A DNA stretch of 47,034 nucleotides from contig JAJDCP010000054.1 of the NCBI GenBank assembly GCA_029260765.1, positions 1 to 47,034 on the forward strand, in the 5' to 3' direction. The DNA comes from Planctomycetota bacterium (GTDB taxonomy: Bacteria > Planctomycetota > J058 > JAJDCP01). The notes beneath the pieces are model-generated. The model was not told where the DNA came from. It made no database searches and was given only the letters and a program-made list of their open reading frames with translations. A program made the translations under genes and the position numbers. Of this stretch, positions 26,526-35,821 are shown one piece after another (position 1 is the first letter of the stretch; each line of letters begins with the position of its first letter).

Positions 26526-28441
26526 GCGGCGCAGCAGATTCCCCTCTGGTCGACCAAGAAGCGACGTCTGGGCAACAACATTCCGGCTGGGCGCAGCTCG
26601 GGTTTGTACTCCAGGGCCTCTTGATCGTAGGGCTCGCTGTCGTCTGCTTGTTACTCGGGCTGAACTTCAGCCAGCAAGACGCGGACACAGGCACCATTCA
26701 GGGTGCGGCACAGGTCACCTACTACTGCTCTATGCATCCCCAGATCCAGAGCGGCCAACCCGGCCTCTGTCCGATCTGCGGCATGACGCTGGTGATCATG
26801 CCCGACGTCGCCGACATTCCCGCCACGGTGCCCGTGAAGACCTCGCTCGCGGCCAAGCTCGACGAGCTTCAAACCGTGCGCGTCGCGCGTGGCGCACTCA
26901 GCAACGACCTTGAGCTCGTCGGCAAGGTCGAAGTCGCAGAGACGCGCCTCTCGACCGTGACTGCATGGACGGCAGGACGCCTCGACACACTGTTCGTCAA
27001 CTACACCGGCATCCCCGTCAAGACCGGCGAGCACATGGTCTCGCTGTACAGCCCCGAGCTGCTGACCGCGCAGACCCAGTTGAGCGAGGGCATCCGGGCC
27101 CTTGCTGCGCTGGGCGATGCTGCTTCAGAGCGCGTGCGGCAATCGACCCGGAAGAGCCTCGCAAGCTCCCGCGAGAACCTGCGCCTGCTCGGCCTGACGG
27201 AGCAGCAGATCGCGCACATCGAAGCTGGTGGGCCGCGCATGACCAACCTCGAGATCGTATCGCCGGCCCAGGGCATAGTCTCGGCCATGCACCGACGCGC
27301 CGGAGATTGGGTGCAACTGGGCACAGTCATCTATGAGATCGCCGATCTGAGCCGGGTCTGGATCCACCTCGATGTCCACGAGTCCCAGCTGAGCTGGGTG
27401 CGCGTCGGCCAAACCCTCGAGATCGTGACGGAGGCCTACGACGACGGGGCGTTCTCGGGCGTGGTGACATTCATCTATCCCGAAGTCGAACCAAAGACCA
27501 GCTCGGTGCGTATCCGCGTTGAGGTCGAGAACAAGAGCGGACGGCTCAAGCCGGGCATGTTCGTGCGTGCCCGCGGCCAGAGCACGGCGCGCGCTGCCTC
27601 GGGAGACAGTCTGGTCGTGATCGTGCCCGGCACGGCGGTGCTCTACACAGGCACCCGCCATGTCGCCTTCGTCGTGCGCGACGCGCGGCAGGGACCGGGC
27701 ACTGAGTTCTTTGGCAGGACTGTGCGGCTCGGGCGGCGCGCGGGCGACGCTGTCGAAGTGGTCTCCGGGCTCGAGGAAGGCGAGCTGGTCGTGCGCTACG
27801 CCAACTTCCGCATTGATAGCGCCGTCGCCGTGGAGGCCCATGCTCAGCTAAGCGGCCGCGCGCTGCGCGCGCAATTGGAGCCGGTCTATGGCGCCTACTT
27901 CGAGCTGGTCCGCGCTCTGGCAGCCGATGACCCCGAGGCGGCCCGCGAGGCGTTCGGGAACGTCAGCGCTGCGCTCATACACTTCCCACATGCCGAGGTG
28001 CCCGAAGCGGGACGCAGGCTGTGGCAGGATCTGAGCGAGCCGCTGCGGGAGTTCGTGGCTGAGACCGAGGATGTGGCGGCCCTCAGAAACAGCCTGTTCC
28101 GTCTCAGCGCTCTGTTGGGTCCCGTGCTCGACACTTTCGGGCGGGAAACGGGAGGGGTGTGGCTGATGGAATGCCCGATGGCCCGCCGTTTCCGCAGCGG
28201 CGAGGTGCCGGAACTGGTGGGGCTCCCGGCTCCAACGGTGGAAGGCGCGCATTGGTTTCAGGACCATGCCGAGCTGAAGAACCCGTATTTCGGCGCCATG
28301 ATGCTCGACTGCGGCACTATTCTCGGCCGCTTTCCGTCCTACATCCCAACTGCAGAGCATACCGAGGAGCCCGATCCCGGGCCTGCCTCCCCACAGCAGA
28401 CCGACCACAGCCCACATGATCACGGGGAGGAGATGCGATGA
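26522..28441 (+). CDS. cusB: CusB-like RND periplasmic adaptor with N-terminal metal-binding motif
   Basis: 639 residues. One membrane helix (residues about 24-50, LGFVLQGLLIVGLAVVCLLLGL) anchors it. A heavy-metal-binding motif follows at about 67-92: YYCSMHPQIQ...GLCPICGMTLV. The adaptor core (hairpin, barrel-sandwich and beta-barrel domains) spans roughly 110-440, with TAWTAGRLDTLFVNYTG, LYSPELLTAQ and VWIHLDVHESQLSWVR. The C-terminal 180 residues form an extra DUF3347-like helical domain (LEPVYGAYFELVRALAADD) ending in a CPMA...NPYFGAMMLDCG metal motif. It should link the pump at 28438 to the outer-membrane duct and may hand over copper. Translationally coupled on both sides by ATGA. Confidence 0.9.
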   Translation: MSGAADSPLVDQEATSGQQHSGWAQLGFVLQGLLIVGLAVVCLLLGLNFSQQDADTGTIQGAAQVTYYCSMHPQIQSGQPGLCPICGMTLVIMPDVADIPATVPVKTSLAAKLDELQTVRVARGALSNDLELVGKVEVAETRLSTVTAWTAGRLDTLFVNYTGIPVKTGEHMVSLYSPELLTAQTQLSEGIRALAALGDAASERVRQSTRKSLASSRENLRLLGLTEQQIAHIEAGGPRMTNLEIVSPAQGIVSAMHRRAGDWVQLGTVIYEIADLSRVWIHLDVHESQLSWVRVGQTLEIVTEAYDDGAFSGVVTFIYPEVEPKTSSVRIRVEVENKSGRLKPGMFVRARGQSTARAASGDSLVVIVPGTAVLYTGTRHVAFVVRDARQGPGTEFFGRTVRLGRRAGDAVEVVSGLEEGELVVRYANFRIDSAVAVEAHAQLSGRALRAQLEPVYGAYFELVRALAADDPEAAREAFGNVSAALIHFPHAEVPEAGRRLWQDLSEPLREFVAETEDVAALRNSLFRLSALLGPVLDTFGRETGGVWLMECPMARRFRSGEVPELVGLPAPTVEGAHWFQDHAELKNPYFGAMMLDCGTILGRFPSYIPTAEHTEEPDPGPASPQQTDHSPHDHGEEMR

Positions 28442-31400
28442 GCGAGGGCGCTCCGCTCGAGCCGCAGAGGCGCGGCCTGGTCAACAACGTGATCTACTTC
28501 TGTCTGCACAACAAGCTCGTCACCCTGCTGCTGGTGGTCTTCGCCATCCTCTGGGGAATGCGCACGGCGCCTTTTGATTGGGACCTGGGCGGCATGCCCC
28601 GCGACCCGGTGCCCGTCGATGCGATCCCGGACATCGGCGAGAACCAGCAGATCGTCTTCACCCCCTGGCCGGGCCGCTCGCCGCAGGATGTCGACGACCA
28701 GGTGTCCTACCCGTTGACTGTTGCGCTGCTGGGCCTGCCCAGCGTCAAGACCGTGCGCAGCTACAGCTTCTTCGGCTTCTCGAGCATCTACGTCATATTC
28801 AAGGACGATGTGGAGTTCTATTGGTCGCGCTCCCGCGTGCTCGAGAAACTGAACAGCCTGCCGGCCGGGACTCTTCCGCCAGAAGTGCAGCCCACGCTCG
28901 GACCCGACGCGACAGCGCTGGGTCAGATCTACTGGTACACCCTCGAAGGCCGCGATCCAGAGGGACAGCCGACCGGAGGCTGGAACCTCGAAGAGCTGCG
29001 CAGCATTCAGGATTGGACCGTGCGCTACGGTCTGCTCTCGGCCGAGGGCGTCTCTGAGGTCGCCTCGGTGGGCGGCTACGAGCGCGAGTACCAGGTCGAT
29101 GTCGACCCCGACGCGATGCGCGCCAAGCACGTCACGCTGCGCGACGTCTTCGACGCGGTCAAGCGCAGCAACCTCGACGTCGGTGCGCGGACCATCGAGA
29201 TCAACCGCGTCGAATACGTGATCCGCGGCGTCGGCTTCCTGACCAGTGTCGACGACCTCGAGACCAACGTCGTCAAGATTCACGACGACGTGCCTGTCTA
29301 CATAAAGGATGTCGCGACGGTCAGCCAGGGTCCAGCCCTACGTCGCGGCGCCCTGGACAAAGAGGGCAGCGAGGCCGTCGGGGGCGTCGTGGTGGTGCGT
29401 TATGGCGAAAACCCGCTGCAGGTGATCAAGAACCTCAAGCAGAAGATCGCAGAGATCGCTCCCAGCCTGCCGAGCAAGACGCTGCCGGACGGCACGGTGA
29501 GCAAGTTGACCATCGTGCCCTTCTACGACCGCACCGAGCTGATCGACGAAACCCTGGGCACCCTGAACACCGCCATCCGCCAGCAGATCCTGATCACGGT
29601 GGTGGTCGTCCTGCTGATGGTTCTCAATCTGCGCAGCTCGATCCTGATCTCGGGCATTCTTCCCCTGGCCGTCCTGCTGTGCTTCGTGGGTATGCGCTAC
29701 CTGGGAGTCGACGCCAACATCATGGCCCTGTCAGGCATCGCCATCGCCATCGGCACCATCGTCGATATGGGCATCGTTCTGTGCGAGAACATGTTGCGAC
29801 ACCTACAAGAGAAGAAGCCCGGAGAGTCGGATCTGAAGCTGATCTACCGTGCTTCCGCAGAGGTGGGCAGCGCGCTGGTCACGGCGGTCTCGACCACGAT
29901 CGTGAGCTTTTTGCCCGTCTTCACCCTGGATGGCGCCGAGGGCAAGCTGTTCAAGCCTCTGGCCTACACCAAGACGCTGGCCCTGCTGGCTTCGATCATC
30001 GTGGCGATGACGATCATCCCGCCCTTTGCGCATGTGCTGTTCTGCTGGAAGATCAGCAAGAAGGGCCTGCGCCGCTTCTTCTTCATCGTTTTGCTGGCCT
30101 GCTCGATTCCGCTGGGCATCTATACCTGGTGGTGGGCAGGCGCCGCGCTCGCGGTCTTCTGCCTGTGGAGTCTGCTGAGCGATTGGTTGCCCCGCCCTGT
30201 CGAACGCTGGGCCGGCTACCTCGCCAGTCTGGCAGCGGCCGTGGGGACCGTCCTGTACCTGACCACCGACTGGTTGCCCCTGGGGCCCGGACGAAGTGTG
30301 GTCGAGAACCTGATCTTCGTCGCGGGCACCATCGGTGGGCTGCTGGCCATGTTCCAGCTGTTCATCCTGGCCTACCCCGCCATCCTTGGCTGGTGTCTGC
30401 GTCACAAGCTGGCGTTTTTGTGCGTTCCTACCTTGCTGCTGGCCTTTGGCGGCTACGTGTGGCTCGGTCCGGGCGTTGTCTTTGGAGACATGCCCGCGGC
30501 GCTGGCGCGCTATGACGGCGTAGACTGGCAGAACGTGCCGAATCAGGATCTCAAGACCCGTGTCTTGTGGACCCTGGCGCAAGACTGGGACGGGCGAGGC
30601 AAGGAGTTCATGCCCCCGCTCGACGAAGGCTCCTACCTGTTCATGCCGACGACCATGCCTCATGCCTCGATCGGCGAGTGCATCGAGATGGTGGCTCTGC
30701 AGGACCGGGCGATCCGTGAGATCCCTGAAGTCGCCTCGGTAGTAGGCAAAATAGGGCGGGTCGAGAGCTCGCTCGACCCCGCACCGATCTCGATGGTCGA
30801 GACGGTGATCAACTACCTGCCCGAGTTCAAGACCGACGCTGCCGGCACGCGCTTGCGCTTCCGTGTCGATGACGAGGGGACATTCGCCCGCGACGCTGAG
30901 GGGGCCCTGGTGCCCGACCCGGACGGCAACTTCTTCAGACAGTGGCGGGACGAGATCCGTACCGCTGACGACATCTGGGATGAGATCGTCAAAGCGGCCC
31001 AGTTCCCAGGCGTGACGTCCGCTCCGCAGCTGCAGCCGATCGCCGCCCGCATCGTGATGCTCCAGAGCGGGATGCGGGCACCGATGGGCGTCAAGGTCAA
31101 GGGTCCAGACCTCGAGACCATCGATCGGGTGGGACTCTCCATCGAGCGTTTCTTGAAAGAGGTGCCCAGCGTCAAGTCCTCAGCGGTGATCGCAGACCGC
31201 ATCGTCGGCAAACCCTACCTCGAGATCCATATCGACCGCGAGGCGATCGCACGCTACGGCATCCTCATCATGGATGTCCAAGACGTCATCGAGATCGCCA
31301 TCGGTGGGAAACGCTTGACTACGACCGTAGAGGGCCGCGAGCGCTACAGTGTGCGTGTCCGCTACGCACGTGAGCTCAGGGACACCATCGACGCCCTGGA

Positions 31401-32505
31401 GCGGATCCTGGTGCCCGGCAGGCAGGGGGCGCAGATCCCGTTGAGCCAGCTCTCGGACATCCGCTACCTGCGCGGGCCGCAGGCCATCAAGAGCGAGGAC
31501 ACCTTCTTGATCGGCTACGTGTTGCTCGACAAACGAGAAGGCCATGCGGAGGTGGCCGTGGTCGAAGAGGCCCAGGCCTATCTCAAGCAGCAGGAGCAGG
31601 TGTTCGAGCTTGCTCTGGAGAATGCCCAGAACCTGGCCCGCGCCGAAGGACGTGAGCTGAGCTCAGCCGAGATCGACAACCTGCCGGGCCTGAATCGGCG
31701 GGGCTGCACCTATGTATTCGCCGGTTCCTACGAGAATCAGGTGCGCTCCGAGAAGAAACTGATGATCGTTCTGCCCCTGGCGCTGTTCGTGATCTTCATC
31801 ATCCTCTACCTGCAGTTCCGGACAGTCGCCACGACCGCCTTCATCTTCTCGGGCATCGCGATAGCCTGGGCCGGCGGCTTCCTGATGGTCTGGCTCTACG
31901 CCCAGCCGTGGTTCCTGAACTTCAGCGCCTTTGGGGTCAACCTGCAGGAGACCTTCCAGGTCGCTCCCTTCAACCTGTCGGTGGCCGTCTGGGTCGGCTT
32001 CATCGCGCTGTTTGGCATCGCCACCGACGATGGGGTCGTGATCGCAACCTACCTGCAGCAAGTATTCAAACGCGAGAAGATCGACTCGATCGCGGCCATC
32101 CGGCGCGCGACCATGATCGCCGGCAAACGCCGTGTCCGGCCGTGTTTGATGACCACCGCGACGACCATTCTGGCGCTGCTGCCCGTGCTGACGTCTACGG
32201 GACGCGGCGCCGACGTCATGGTGCCGATGGCGGTCCCATCCTTCGGCGGCATGACCATCGAGTTGATCACGCTGTTGGTCGTGCCCGTGCTCTATTGCCT
32301 GGCGATGGAGATCAAGTTCAAGCTGGGCATGGCCGATCCCTGCTTCGATCGGGACGAGCCCCAGACCTCGGCGGCGGATGGGGCGACAGGCGAAGCGCGA
32401 GAGCTGGAATCGAGCGGCGACCCGGTCAGCGACCTGGGAGGCGATGCTGACGACGGCAAGCCGGACGCCAGCGCAGACGTTGAACCACGGGAGGAAGCCC
32501 CATGA
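28438..32505 (+). CDS. cusA: CusA/CzcA-family heavy-metal RND efflux pump, enlarged
   Basis: 1355 residues, about 300 longer than E. coli CusA. Family marks are DAIPDIGENQQIVFTPWPGR, TALGQIYWYTLEG, GTIVDMGIVLCENMLRHL (proton-relay Asp in the fourth helix, near residue 443), PPLDEGSYLFMPTTMPHASI (position of a copper-ligand Met), and the C-terminal half GIATDDGVVIATYL and GKRRVRPCLMTTATT. Extra sequence of about 140 residues with added hydrophobic helices follows KISKKGLRRFFF (residues about 540-680), and an Asp/Glu-rich cytoplasmic tail follows the last helix. It exports metal, most likely copper or silver, using proton-motive force. ATGA overlaps join it to both adaptor genes. Confidence 0.92.
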   Translation: MSEGAPLEPQRRGLVNNVIYFCLHNKLVTLLLVVFAILWGMRTAPFDWDLGGMPRDPVPVDAIPDIGENQQIVFTPWPGRSPQDVDDQVSYPLTVALLGLPSVKTVRSYSFFGFSSIYVIFKDDVEFYWSRSRVLEKLNSLPAGTLPPEVQPTLGPDATALGQIYWYTLEGRDPEGQPTGGWNLEELRSIQDWTVRYGLLSAEGVSEVASVGGYEREYQVDVDPDAMRAKHVTLRDVFDAVKRSNLDVGARTIEINRVEYVIRGVGFLTSVDDLETNVVKIHDDVPVYIKDVATVSQGPALRRGALDKEGSEAVGGVVVVRYGENPLQVIKNLKQKIAEIAPSLPSKTLPDGTVSKLTIVPFYDRTELIDETLGTLNTAIRQQILITVVVVLLMVLNLRSSILISGILPLAVLLCFVGMRYLGVDANIMALSGIAIAIGTIVDMGIVLCENMLRHLQEKKPGESDLKLIYRASAEVGSALVTAVSTTIVSFLPVFTLDGAEGKLFKPLAYTKTLALLASIIVAMTIIPPFAHVLFCWKISKKGLRRFFFIVLLACSIPLGIYTWWWAGAALAVFCLWSLLSDWLPRPVERWAGYLASLAAAVGTVLYLTTDWLPLGPGRSVVENLIFVAGTIGGLLAMFQLFILAYPAILGWCLRHKLAFLCVPTLLLAFGGYVWLGPGVVFGDMPAALARYDGVDWQNVPNQDLKTRVLWTLAQDWDGRGKEFMPPLDEGSYLFMPTTMPHASIGECIEMVALQDRAIREIPEVASVVGKIGRVESSLDPAPISMVETVINYLPEFKTDAAGTRLRFRVDDEGTFARDAEGALVPDPDGNFFRQWRDEIRTADDIWDEIVKAAQFPGVTSAPQLQPIAARIVMLQSGMRAPMGVKVKGPDLETIDRVGLSIERFLKEVPSVKSSAVIADRIVGKPYLEIHIDREAIARYGILIMDVQDVIEIAIGGKRLTTTVEGRERYSVRVRYARELRDTIDALERILVPGRQGAQIPLSQLSDIRYLRGPQAIKSEDTFLIGYVLLDKREGHAEVAVVEEAQAYLKQQEQVFELALENAQNLARAEGRELSSAEIDNLPGLNRRGCTYVFAGSYENQVRSEKKLMIVLPLALFVIFIILYLQFRTVATTAFIFSGIAIAWAGGFLMVWLYAQPWFLNFSAFGVNLQETFQVAPFNLSVAVWVGFIALFGIATDDGVVIATYLQQVFKREKIDSIAAIRRATMIAGKRRVRPCLMTTATTILALLPVLTSTGRGADVMVPMAVPSFGGMTIELITLLVVPVLYCLAMEIKFKLGMADPCFDRDEPQTSAADGATGEARELESSGDPVSDLGGDADDGKPDASADVEPREEAP

Positions 32506-34811
32506 GAAGCCTGCTCAGTGGACTCTGGAAGCTGCTTTGCGTCCTATGGAGCTGGCTCTGGGGTGTGGCCGTGCTCTCGTTGTTGGTCGCAGCTTTCTGG
32601 CTGGGAGTCCGCTGGAATGGGGGTTGGGCCTTCCTGCAGGAGACTGAGGTCTCGAAGCCGCCTGCGGCCGACGACGCCCCCAAGTCTCCCCAGCCCGAGT
32701 TGTCCCTGCCTGCCGCGGCCGTCTCCAGGGCGGCCATCCGCACGGCCTTCGTCGAGCGCAGTCCAGCCGCGCGGACGGTGCCGATGGTCGGGATGCTCGA
32801 GATCGACGAGACGCGCCTGGAGCATACGACTGCCTGGACCAACGGCCGCGTCGAGAGGCAAACCGTCAGCATCACTGGCGAAACAGTCGTGCAGGGACAG
32901 ATCCTGCTTGAGCTCTACAGCCCCGAGTTGCTGCGGGCGCATCAAGAGCTGCTCGAAGGCGCACACGCGGTCGCGCTGCTCGATGCCGAGGCATCGGAGT
33001 TCATGGCAGGCCGCGCCCGGGCCAAGCTCGAGAGCGGACGCGAGAAACTCCGTCAGCTCGGCGTAGCCGAAGACGAAATCCGCGCCCTCGAGAGCGAGTC
33101 CAGCGCACGAGAGCTGTTCGCGATCGGCTCGCGCCAGGGCGGCACCGTCATGCAGGTGCTGGTGCGCAGCGGGGACCACGTCAAGACCGGGCAGCTCCTG
33201 TACATGGTGGCCGACCTGCACGAGCTGTGGCTTCAGCTGACTGCCTACGAGTCGGATCTGCCCTGGTTGCGTTACGGCCAGACCGTACACTTCGAGGTCG
33301 AATCCTTCCCGGGACGCACCTTCACCGGCACGATCGCGTTCATCCATCCGATGCTCGACGAGCAGAGCCGCAGCGTGGCCGTACGCGTCAACGTCAAGAA
33401 CCCCGACCTGGAGCTGTATCCGGGCATGTTCGCCCGTGCGGTCGCGCGGGCCCAGATCGACGCGGAAGGCCAGGTGATCGCCCCCGACTTCGCAGGCAAG
33501 TGGATCTGCCCGATGCATCCCGAGATCGTCGCAGACACCCCGAGCAGCTGCCCGCGCTGCAGCATGACCCTGGTGTCCGCGGAGGACCTGGGCTACAGCA
33601 GCTCCCACGACAGCCTGCCTCCCCTGCTCGTGCCGGCGGGCGCGGTACTCACCGAGCGAGACCAGGGCGTGGTCTACCTGGTCTCGTCCGACTCGTTGAT
33701 GACCACCTTCCGCGGGCGCCGTTTGCTGCTGGGCCCACGGGTCGGCGAGCACTATGTCATCTACACAGGCCTGGAGGCTGGTGATGAGGTGGTTGTCGAA
33801 GGCGCGTTCAAGATCGACAGCGAGCTGCAGATCAGAGGCCAACCCAGCTTGATGAACCTGTCCTATCCGGCTGTTCCGCGTCGCTTCCCGATCGACAGCG
33901 CGTTCCTCGCTGGGCTGCGCCCCCTGTTCAGCGCCTACCTCGAGCTACAGCAAGCTCTGGCCCAGGACGACCTCGATGCTGCGCGCAGTGCGTTCTCGAA
34001 CCTGGCAGAGGCCGACCTGCCCGAGGCGGCGGAGTTGACCGGCGACGCCGCCGCGAGCTGGCAGCAGCTGCGCGCAGCTCTGCTGAGCGGTGCCCAAGAG
34101 GGGATGGCGGTGCCTGACCTCAATGGTGGCCGTGAGGTCTTTGCGCGGGTATCTGCAGCCATGATCGAGTTGGAAGCGCGCTTCGGCCATCCCGAGCCCT
34201 GGGTGTTGCATCAGATCTACTGCACGATGGTCGGAGAGTCCTGGCTGCAGGCGACCCCGGCCGTGCAGAATCCCTACCTGGGCATGGCGATGCCGCGCTG
34301 CGGAGACCCCGCGGGGGAGTATTCCCCCCGGCTTCCGCCGGCGGCAGCGCAGGTCCTGCCGGAGGCGCTGCGGCGATCCGTAGGGGCGCTTCTCGAGCGC
34401 TACCTGAAGATCTCCAAGGCCCTGGCTCTCGACCAGCCCGAGGCCGCGCGCGCCGCTGGACAAGAGCTGGCCGAAGCCTGGCACGCGCTCGAGGATGTGA
34501 GGCTCGAGCCTTCATTGCAGGCCCGTTGGCAGGGTCTGGTGCGCTGGAACTTGCACGCGGCCCGTGAGCTCGCAGATGCCGAAGGCGTGCAGACAGCCCG
34601 GCAATGGTTGGTCGTGTTGACACGGGCCATGCTGTCGGCCACCGAGCTGGGCTTTGTGTCGGAGCAAGAGCTCGGCATCTACAAGTGTCCGATGGCGTTC
34701 AAGAACCGCGGCGGAATCTGGATCCAACCCAAGGGCCCCGTCGAGAACCCCTATTTCGGGGCGGTCATGTTCGACTGCGGCTCCTTCAGCGACGACCTGC
34801 GGCCGCGCTAG
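32502..34811 (+). CDS. Second CusB-like adaptor with internal metal-binding motif and duplicated C-terminal domain
   Basis: 769 residues. A membrane helix near residues 10-32 precedes the adaptor core (TAWTNGRVERQTVSITGE, LLELYSPELLRAHQELL, LWLQLTAYESDLPWLRYG). The heavy-metal-binding motif WICPMHPEIV...CPRCSMTLVSAEDL lies in the middle (about 334-360), between barrel strands, rather than at the N-terminus. Two DUF3347-like domains follow. The first ends YCTMVGESWLQATPAVQNPYLG with a terminal RCG. The second ends YKCPMAFKNRGGIWIQPKG then NPYFGAVMFDCG. Two distinct adaptors flanking one pump is unusual. It closes the operon, coupled by ATGA to cusA. Confidence 0.88.
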   Translation: MRSLLSGLWKLLCVLWSWLWGVAVLSLLVAAFWLGVRWNGGWAFLQETEVSKPPAADDAPKSPQPELSLPAAAVSRAAIRTAFVERSPAARTVPMVGMLEIDETRLEHTTAWTNGRVERQTVSITGETVVQGQILLELYSPELLRAHQELLEGAHAVALLDAEASEFMAGRARAKLESGREKLRQLGVAEDEIRALESESSARELFAIGSRQGGTVMQVLVRSGDHVKTGQLLYMVADLHELWLQLTAYESDLPWLRYGQTVHFEVESFPGRTFTGTIAFIHPMLDEQSRSVAVRVNVKNPDLELYPGMFARAVARAQIDAEGQVIAPDFAGKWICPMHPEIVADTPSSCPRCSMTLVSAEDLGYSSSHDSLPPLLVPAGAVLTERDQGVVYLVSSDSLMTTFRGRRLLLGPRVGEHYVIYTGLEAGDEVVVEGAFKIDSELQIRGQPSLMNLSYPAVPRRFPIDSAFLAGLRPLFSAYLELQQALAQDDLDAARSAFSNLAEADLPEAAELTGDAAASWQQLRAALLSGAQEGMAVPDLNGGREVFARVSAAMIELEARFGHPEPWVLHQIYCTMVGESWLQATPAVQNPYLGMAMPRCGDPAGEYSPRLPPAAAQVLPEALRRSVGALLERYLKISKALALDQPEAARAAGQELAEAWHALEDVRLEPSLQARWQGLVRWNLHAARELADAEGVQTARQWLVVLTRAMLSATELGFVSEQELGIYKCPMAFKNRGGIWIQPKGPVENPYFGAVMFDCGSFSDDLRPR

Positions 34812-34855
34812 GCCGTTGGGGTCAGTAGAGTTGGCAAAGGCTCCAGCAGCACCCG

Positions 34856-34889
34856 CCAGAATCTGGCGGATCTACTCACCAGAATCTGG
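34856..34889. promoter_or_regulatory. Paired palindrome, copy b (upstream of metal-module gene)
   Basis: Two identical cores CCAGAATCTGG at 34856-34866 and 34879-34889. The first is embedded in the 17-bp palindrome CCGCCAGAATCTGGCGG. The pair ends 118 bp before the ATG at 35007, in the 195-bp gap after the efflux operon. It is the best-conserved of the five pairs. Confidence 0.6.
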
Positions 34890-35006
34890 CGATACTGCTG
34901 CCCACGCACGGCCTGGAACAACGGTCGCGGCTGGCCTGCGGTTTGCTATTCCTCGTGCGTTCTCCCACCTCACGTGGGCCCTCAAGACCAGTCAAGGAGA
35001 CCTGCC

Positions 35007-35795
35007 ATGAAAATCAGTTTTGGCCTGTTGTTCCTCTGTCTCGCTTTTCTTCTGCCTTCTGCCTTCGCGCAGTGCGGATGTTGCGGCCCGCAGGCAGCAG
35101 ACGGTGATGCAACCTATCCTCTAGACACCTGCGTGGTGTCTGGCGAAGAGCTGGGGTCCATGGGCGACCCTGTGATTCTGGACTACGAAGGACAGGAAGT
35201 CCGTCTGTGCTGCAAGGCTTGTGTCGAGAAGTTCAACGCGGACCCCGAGCGCTACCTGGCCATCCTCGCCCAGGCGCAGAACCCGTATCCTCTGGCGACC
35301 TGCGTGGTGTCTGGAGAAGAGCTGGGATCTATGGGTGACCCTGTGATCCTGGACTACGAAGGCCAGGAAGTCCGTCTGTGTTGCAAGGGTTGCGTCAAGA
35401 AGTTCCATGCGGACCCCGAGCAGTACCTGGCCATCCTCGCCGAAGCGCGCAACCCGTATCCTCTGACGACCTGCGTGGTGTCTGGAGAGGAGCTGGGAGC
35501 GATGGGCGACCCTGTGATCCTGAACTACGAAGGACAAGAGGTGCGCCTCTGCTGCAAAGGTTGCGTGAAGAAGTTCAATGCGGATCCCGAACAATACCTG
35601 GCCCTTCTCGAGCAGGCACGGGACACCTATCCCCTGGATACTTGCGTGGTGTCAGGGAAAGAGCTGGGGTCCATGGGCGATCCTGTTATCTTGGATTATG
35701 AAGGGCAGGAAGTCCGGCTGTGCTGCGGCGGTTGCGTGGCGAAGTTCAACGCGCATCCCGAAAAGTTCCTGTCCAAGCTGACAGCTGAAGACTGA
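35007..35795 (+). CDS. Secreted protein of four tandem YHS/TRASH-like metal-binding modules
   Basis: 262 residues. A signal peptide (MKISFGLLFLCLAFLLPSAFAQ) is followed by CGCCG and then four near-identical modules of exactly 57 residues. Each reads TCVVSGEELGSMGDPVIL, then YEGQEVRLCCKGCVKKF, then NADPE. The Cys of TCVVSG and the CCxxC form the metal site, as in YHS and TRASH modules. It is likely a periplasmic copper or heavy-metal sponge with four sites. AAGGAGA precedes the ATG. The same module is found once in the cytochrome fusion at 36806-37687. The TGA-containing haem gene starts 27 bp downstream and is probably co-transcribed. Confidence 0.9.
   Translation: MKISFGLLFLCLAFLLPSAFAQCGCCGPQAADGDATYPLDTCVVSGEELGSMGDPVILDYEGQEVRLCCKACVEKFNADPERYLAILAQAQNPYPLATCVVSGEELGSMGDPVILDYEGQEVRLCCKGCVKKFHADPEQYLAILAEARNPYPLTTCVVSGEELGAMGDPVILNYEGQEVRLCCKGCVKKFNADPEQYLALLEQARDTYPLDTCVVSGKELGSMGDPVILDYEGQEVRLCCGGCVAKFNAHPEKFLSKLTAED
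35115..35791 (+). repeat. Four tandem 171-bp coding repeats
   Basis: Repeat boundaries at the Tyr codon before PL.TCVVSG fall at 35115, 35286, 35457 and 35628, exactly 171 bp apart. DNA identity between copies is high, with mostly synonymous or conservative differences, which indicates recent duplication or gene conversion. Copy number could vary between strains. Confidence 0.9.
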
Positions 35796-35821
35796 GTGCA
35801 CACTCTGCAAGGATCTATTGC

